Shown: piece by piece, positions 22,775 to 24,739 of the stretch | How positions within the stretch are numbered: position 1 is the first letter of the stretch | Layout of the letters: each line of letters begins with the position of its first letter | NCBI GenBank assembly: GCA_036505275.1 | Contig: DASXTS010000500.1 | Span: 1 to 24,739 of the forward strand | Source: DASXTS01 sp036505275 | GTDB lineage: Bacteria > Actinomycetota > Actinomycetes > Mycobacteriales > Pseudonocardiaceae | Direction: 5' to 3' | Length of the DNA: 24,739 nt | Notes under the pieces: generated by a model | The model's input: the letters and a program-made list of their open reading frames with translations, nothing else | Database searches by the model: none | Told to the model about the DNA's origin: nothing | Position numbers and translations under genes: made by a program

Positions 22775-24114
22775 GGCGCACTAGTGCGCAGCCGGCGGCC
22801 GGTCACGGCGGCCCAGTCGTCGGGCCCACCGAGCAGCACGGACAGCTCGCGGTGGCCGGCGCGTTGCAGCAGGCTGGCGCCGGTCATCGCGCGCTCGCCG
22901 TGACCACACATCACCACCGTCGGCCCATTCGGCGCAGCAGCCGCGGACAGCTCGCCGAGCTCGACGTGCACCGCGCCCGGGACGTGCCCCGCGGCGAACT
23001 CATCGTCTTGGCGGAGGTCCAGCGGTGTGCCCTCGGCGTGCTCGGGGTCGACAAGGGGCAGCCGGTCGACCTCGCCGCGCCAGCCCGCCATGCCACCAGC
23101 GAGCTCACCGACAACGTTCGTGTAGTCGATCTTGGCGGCCTGCCAGAGGGCCTCGGCCATGTCTTGGTCCGGGTCCCGCACGAGCACCATCGGTGTTGCC
23201 GGATCGACCAGCCAGCCCAGCCAAGTGGCGAACTGGTCGCGCAGGGCAATGGACACGGCGCCGGGCAGGTGCCCGGCGGCGAACGCGGGGATCGGCCGGA
23301 TGTCGACCACCACCGCGCCGGCAGCCACGGCGGCGCGGACCGCGCTGGCATCGAGGCTGGGTGCCGCCGGCGCTCCGGTGACCACGGTTGGGCCGCGTCG
23401 ATTGACCTCGGCCAGCCGGTTGAAGTAGGCCGGATAGCTGCCGAGCCCACCGAGCAGCGCGGCGACGAAGGATTCCTCGTCAGGGGCTGTCAGCAGCGGG
23501 TTGGTCGCCTTCTCGGCCCCGATCGTCGACGTTCGGCTGCCGCTGGTCGGAGCCGAACAGAACGACCCCGCGCCGTGCGTGGGCCAGACGGCCGTCGTAT
23601 CGGGCAGCTCGGCCAGCCGGCGCAGCGCGCGGTACTGCGCCCGGGTGAGCGCATCGGTTTGGTCGTCACCGGACAGGTCGGTGCGTGCGGCGCCGCCGAC
23701 GATCAGTGAGCCGCCGGTGAACACCCCGACCGAAGTGACGCCGTCGACCAGCTGGTAGGCCACGTGCTCGCCGGTGTGTCCGGAAGTGGCGAGCACCCGC
23801 AGCCGCAACCCGCCGAGGTCAACCTCGTCGCCGTCGTCCAGTGCGATGTGTGGGAACCCGCGCCGGCCCCGGGCCGACGCCACGATCCGCGCGCCGTCCT
23901 CGGCCGCCAGCTGCATTGCGCCGGAGACGAAGTCGGCGTGCAGGTGGGTCTCCGCGGCGAACGCGACGGTCAGGTGAAGCCGGTCGGCCGCCGCGCGCAG
24001 CGCCCGCAGGTCCCGGCAGGGATCGACCGCCAACGCGCGACCGTCACCGAGATCGAGCAGGTAGCTGGCGTTGCCCAGGCCCGCGTCAACGATCGCAATC
24101 GGCTCGATCCCCAT
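22771..24114 (-). CDS. MBL-fold persulfide dioxygenase-like protein with two rhodanese domains
   Basis: 447 residues, ATG at 24112-24114, one base after the preceding stop. Residues 1-220 are a metallo-beta-lactamase fold of the ETHE1/glyoxalase II type: AAETHLHADFVSGA (H57, H59, D61), LATSGHTGEHVAYQL (H113) and WPTHGAGSFCS. Rhodanese domain one (about 260-350) has VVDIRPIPAFAAGHLPGAVS, but its loop reads VLVRDPDQD with no catalytic Cys. Domain two (about 355-447) has DEFAAGHVPGAVHVELGEL and VVMCGHGERAMTG with Cys403. The likely reaction is oxidation of glutathione-like or mycothiol persulfide to sulfite plus sulfur transfer through Cys403. The organisation resembles CstB-like multidomain proteins but with the first rhodanese degenerate. 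Confidence 0.88.
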   Translation of the reverse strand: MGIEPIAIVDAGLGNASYLLDLGDGRALAVDPCRDLRALRAAADRLHLTVAFAAETHLHADFVSGAMQLAAEDGARIVASARGRRGFPHIALDDGDEVDLGGLRLRVLATSGHTGEHVAYQLVDGVTSVGVFTGGSLIVGGAARTDLSGDDQTDALTRAQYRALRRLAELPDTTAVWPTHGAGSFCSAPTSGSRTSTIGAEKATNPLLTAPDEESFVAALLGGLGSYPAYFNRLAEVNRRGPTVVTGAPAAPSLDASAVRAAVAAGAVVVDIRPIPAFAAGHLPGAVSIALRDQFATWLGWLVDPATPMVLVRDPDQDMAEALWQAAKIDYTNVVGELAGGMAGWRGEVDRLPLVDPEHAEGTPLDLRQDDEFAAGHVPGAVHVELGELSAAAAPNGPTVVMCGHGERAMTGASLLQRAGHRELSVLLGGPDDWAAVTGRRLRTSAP

Positions 24115-24115
24115 G

Positions 24116-24739
24116 TCAGGCCGTCGATTCGACCGGGAGCCCGGCGCGGGCCCACTCCGGGAAGCCGTCCTCCAGCCGGGCGGCGCGGAAGCCGTCGGCG
24201 ACCAGGGCGCGGACCGCGTCGTCGGCGAACACACAGTAGGCGCCCCGGCAGTAGGCGACGATGTCGCGGTCGCGGCCCAGGCCGTTCATCTGCTCCGCGA
24301 ATTGGTCGATGGGCACCGAGACCGCGCCGAGGATGTGGCCGTGCCGGAACTCAGCCTGCGGTCGCACGTCGATCAGCACGACATCACCGCGGCGCAGCCG
24401 CTCCGCCAGCTGCCCCCGCGTGACCGTCTGCAGGGCGGAGCGGTCCCCCAGATATGCCGCGGCCAGCCGATCGATCTCGGCAAGGTAGTTCGCGGCGACA
24501 TCCCGCACCGCCGCCCACAGCTCGGCGACCCGTTCGCTGGCCAGCGAGTACAACACCCGGTTGCCCTGCCGCCGGCTGCTGACCAGGCCCGCGCGCAGCA
24601 GCTGCTGCAGGTGCTGAGACGTGTTCGCCACGCTCTGCTCGATCTCCGCCGCGATCTCCTCGACGGAGCGCTCGCCCTGGCCGAGCAGGTCGACGATCTC
24701 GGCCCGCCGGCCGCTGCCGAGCGCCTTGGCCACGGTCGC
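24116..24739 (-). CDS. ArsR-rhodanese fusion regulator (5' end beyond window)
   Basis: At least 205 residues. An internal GTG at 24731-24733 could start it, but the reading frame continues to the window edge and family members have about 10-15 more residues before VAKAL, so the true start is probably outside. N-terminal winged helix: RRAEIVDLLGQGERSVEEIA, IEQSVANTSQHLQQLLRAGL and SSRRQGNRVLYSLAS. C-terminal rhodanese domain: VLIDVRPQAEFRHGHILGAV and VAYCRGAYCVFADDAV with catalytic Cys in CRGAYC. The DNA-binding part has no cysteine, so sulfur sensing must come through the rhodanese cysteines. It precedes the MBL-rhodanese and MFS genes, almost certainly as their persulfide-responsive repressor. 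Confidence 0.88.
   Translation of the reverse strand, partial: ATVAKALGSGRRAEIVDLLGQGERSVEEIAAEIEQSVANTSQHLQQLLRAGLVSSRRQGNRVLYSLASERVAELWAAVRDVAANYLAEIDRLAAAYLGDRSALQTVTRGQLAERLRRGDVVLIDVRPQAEFRHGHILGAVSVPIDQFAEQMNGLGRDRDIVAYCRGAYCVFADDAVRALVADGFRAARLEDGFPEWARAGLPVESTA

Overview
The window looks like high-GC actinomycete chromosome. Codons are strongly G/C-ending, GTG starts and 4-base start/stop overlaps are common, and there is a MauE/DsbA-like pair, a mycothiol-type DinB protein, ArsR-rhodanese and MBL-rhodanese proteins, and a tRNA-Ala(GGC). I cannot name the genus from sequence alone.

Layout. 1-1253 holds decayed or truncated genes: an SDR tail cut by the window edge, an internally deleted alpha/beta-hydrolase and a frameshifted SAM methyltransferase. 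1300-3931 is ordinary chromosome: a tyrosine-phosphatase-like protein, a VIT-family metal transporter whose stop lies in a 12-bp tandem repeat, then a MauE/DoxX-like membrane protein with a DsbA-like thiol oxidoreductase. 4014-4086 is tRNA-Ala(GGC). Directly behind it, 4460-5658 is a broken gene for a Shedu (SduA, DUF4263) anti-phage nuclease, carrying one nonsense codon and two frameshifts.

5933-16527 is the metabolic core, a polyhydroxyalkanoate / fatty acyl-CoA island. On the minus strand, from a promoter near 12.76 kb, run enoyl-CoA hydratase, a PTGR-type reductase, a DmdC-like acyl-CoA dehydrogenase, PHA synthase (phaC), PHA depolymerase-like hydrolase and a MaoC/PhaJ-like hydratase. Four of these five junctions are short, and three are ATGA overlaps. 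Divergently on the plus strand lie an SDR and an acyl-CoA ligase. The likely logic is ligase to acyl-CoA, dehydrogenase to enoyl-CoA, R-specific hydratase to (R)-3-hydroxyacyl-CoA, PhaC to polymer, and the hydrolase to mobilise it. A 17-bp motif of form AGT-N11-ACT occurs at both divergent promoters and again upstream of an HxlR-family regulator at 16.07-16.53 kb, which suggests that this regulator controls the whole island and itself.

15354-17760 is a graveyard of fragments: SDR N-terminus, hydrolase C-terminus, possible aldehyde dehydrogenase and ATPase pieces, and an integrase N-terminus. 17790-18637 is an ArsR/SRPBCC pair in which ArsR is broken but its operator and its partner are intact. 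18689-21270 carries a DinB-like protein and a divergent TetR/cytochrome P450 pair. 21397-24739 is a minus-strand sulfur/persulfide operon: ArsR-rhodanese fusion, MBL-rhodanese-rhodanese protein, MFS permease, and the decayed start of a cysteine desulfurase.

The central 5.9-15.3 kb reading frames are long and intact, while lesions cluster in the mobile or defence flanks. That argues for real pseudogenisation rather than poor sequence quality.
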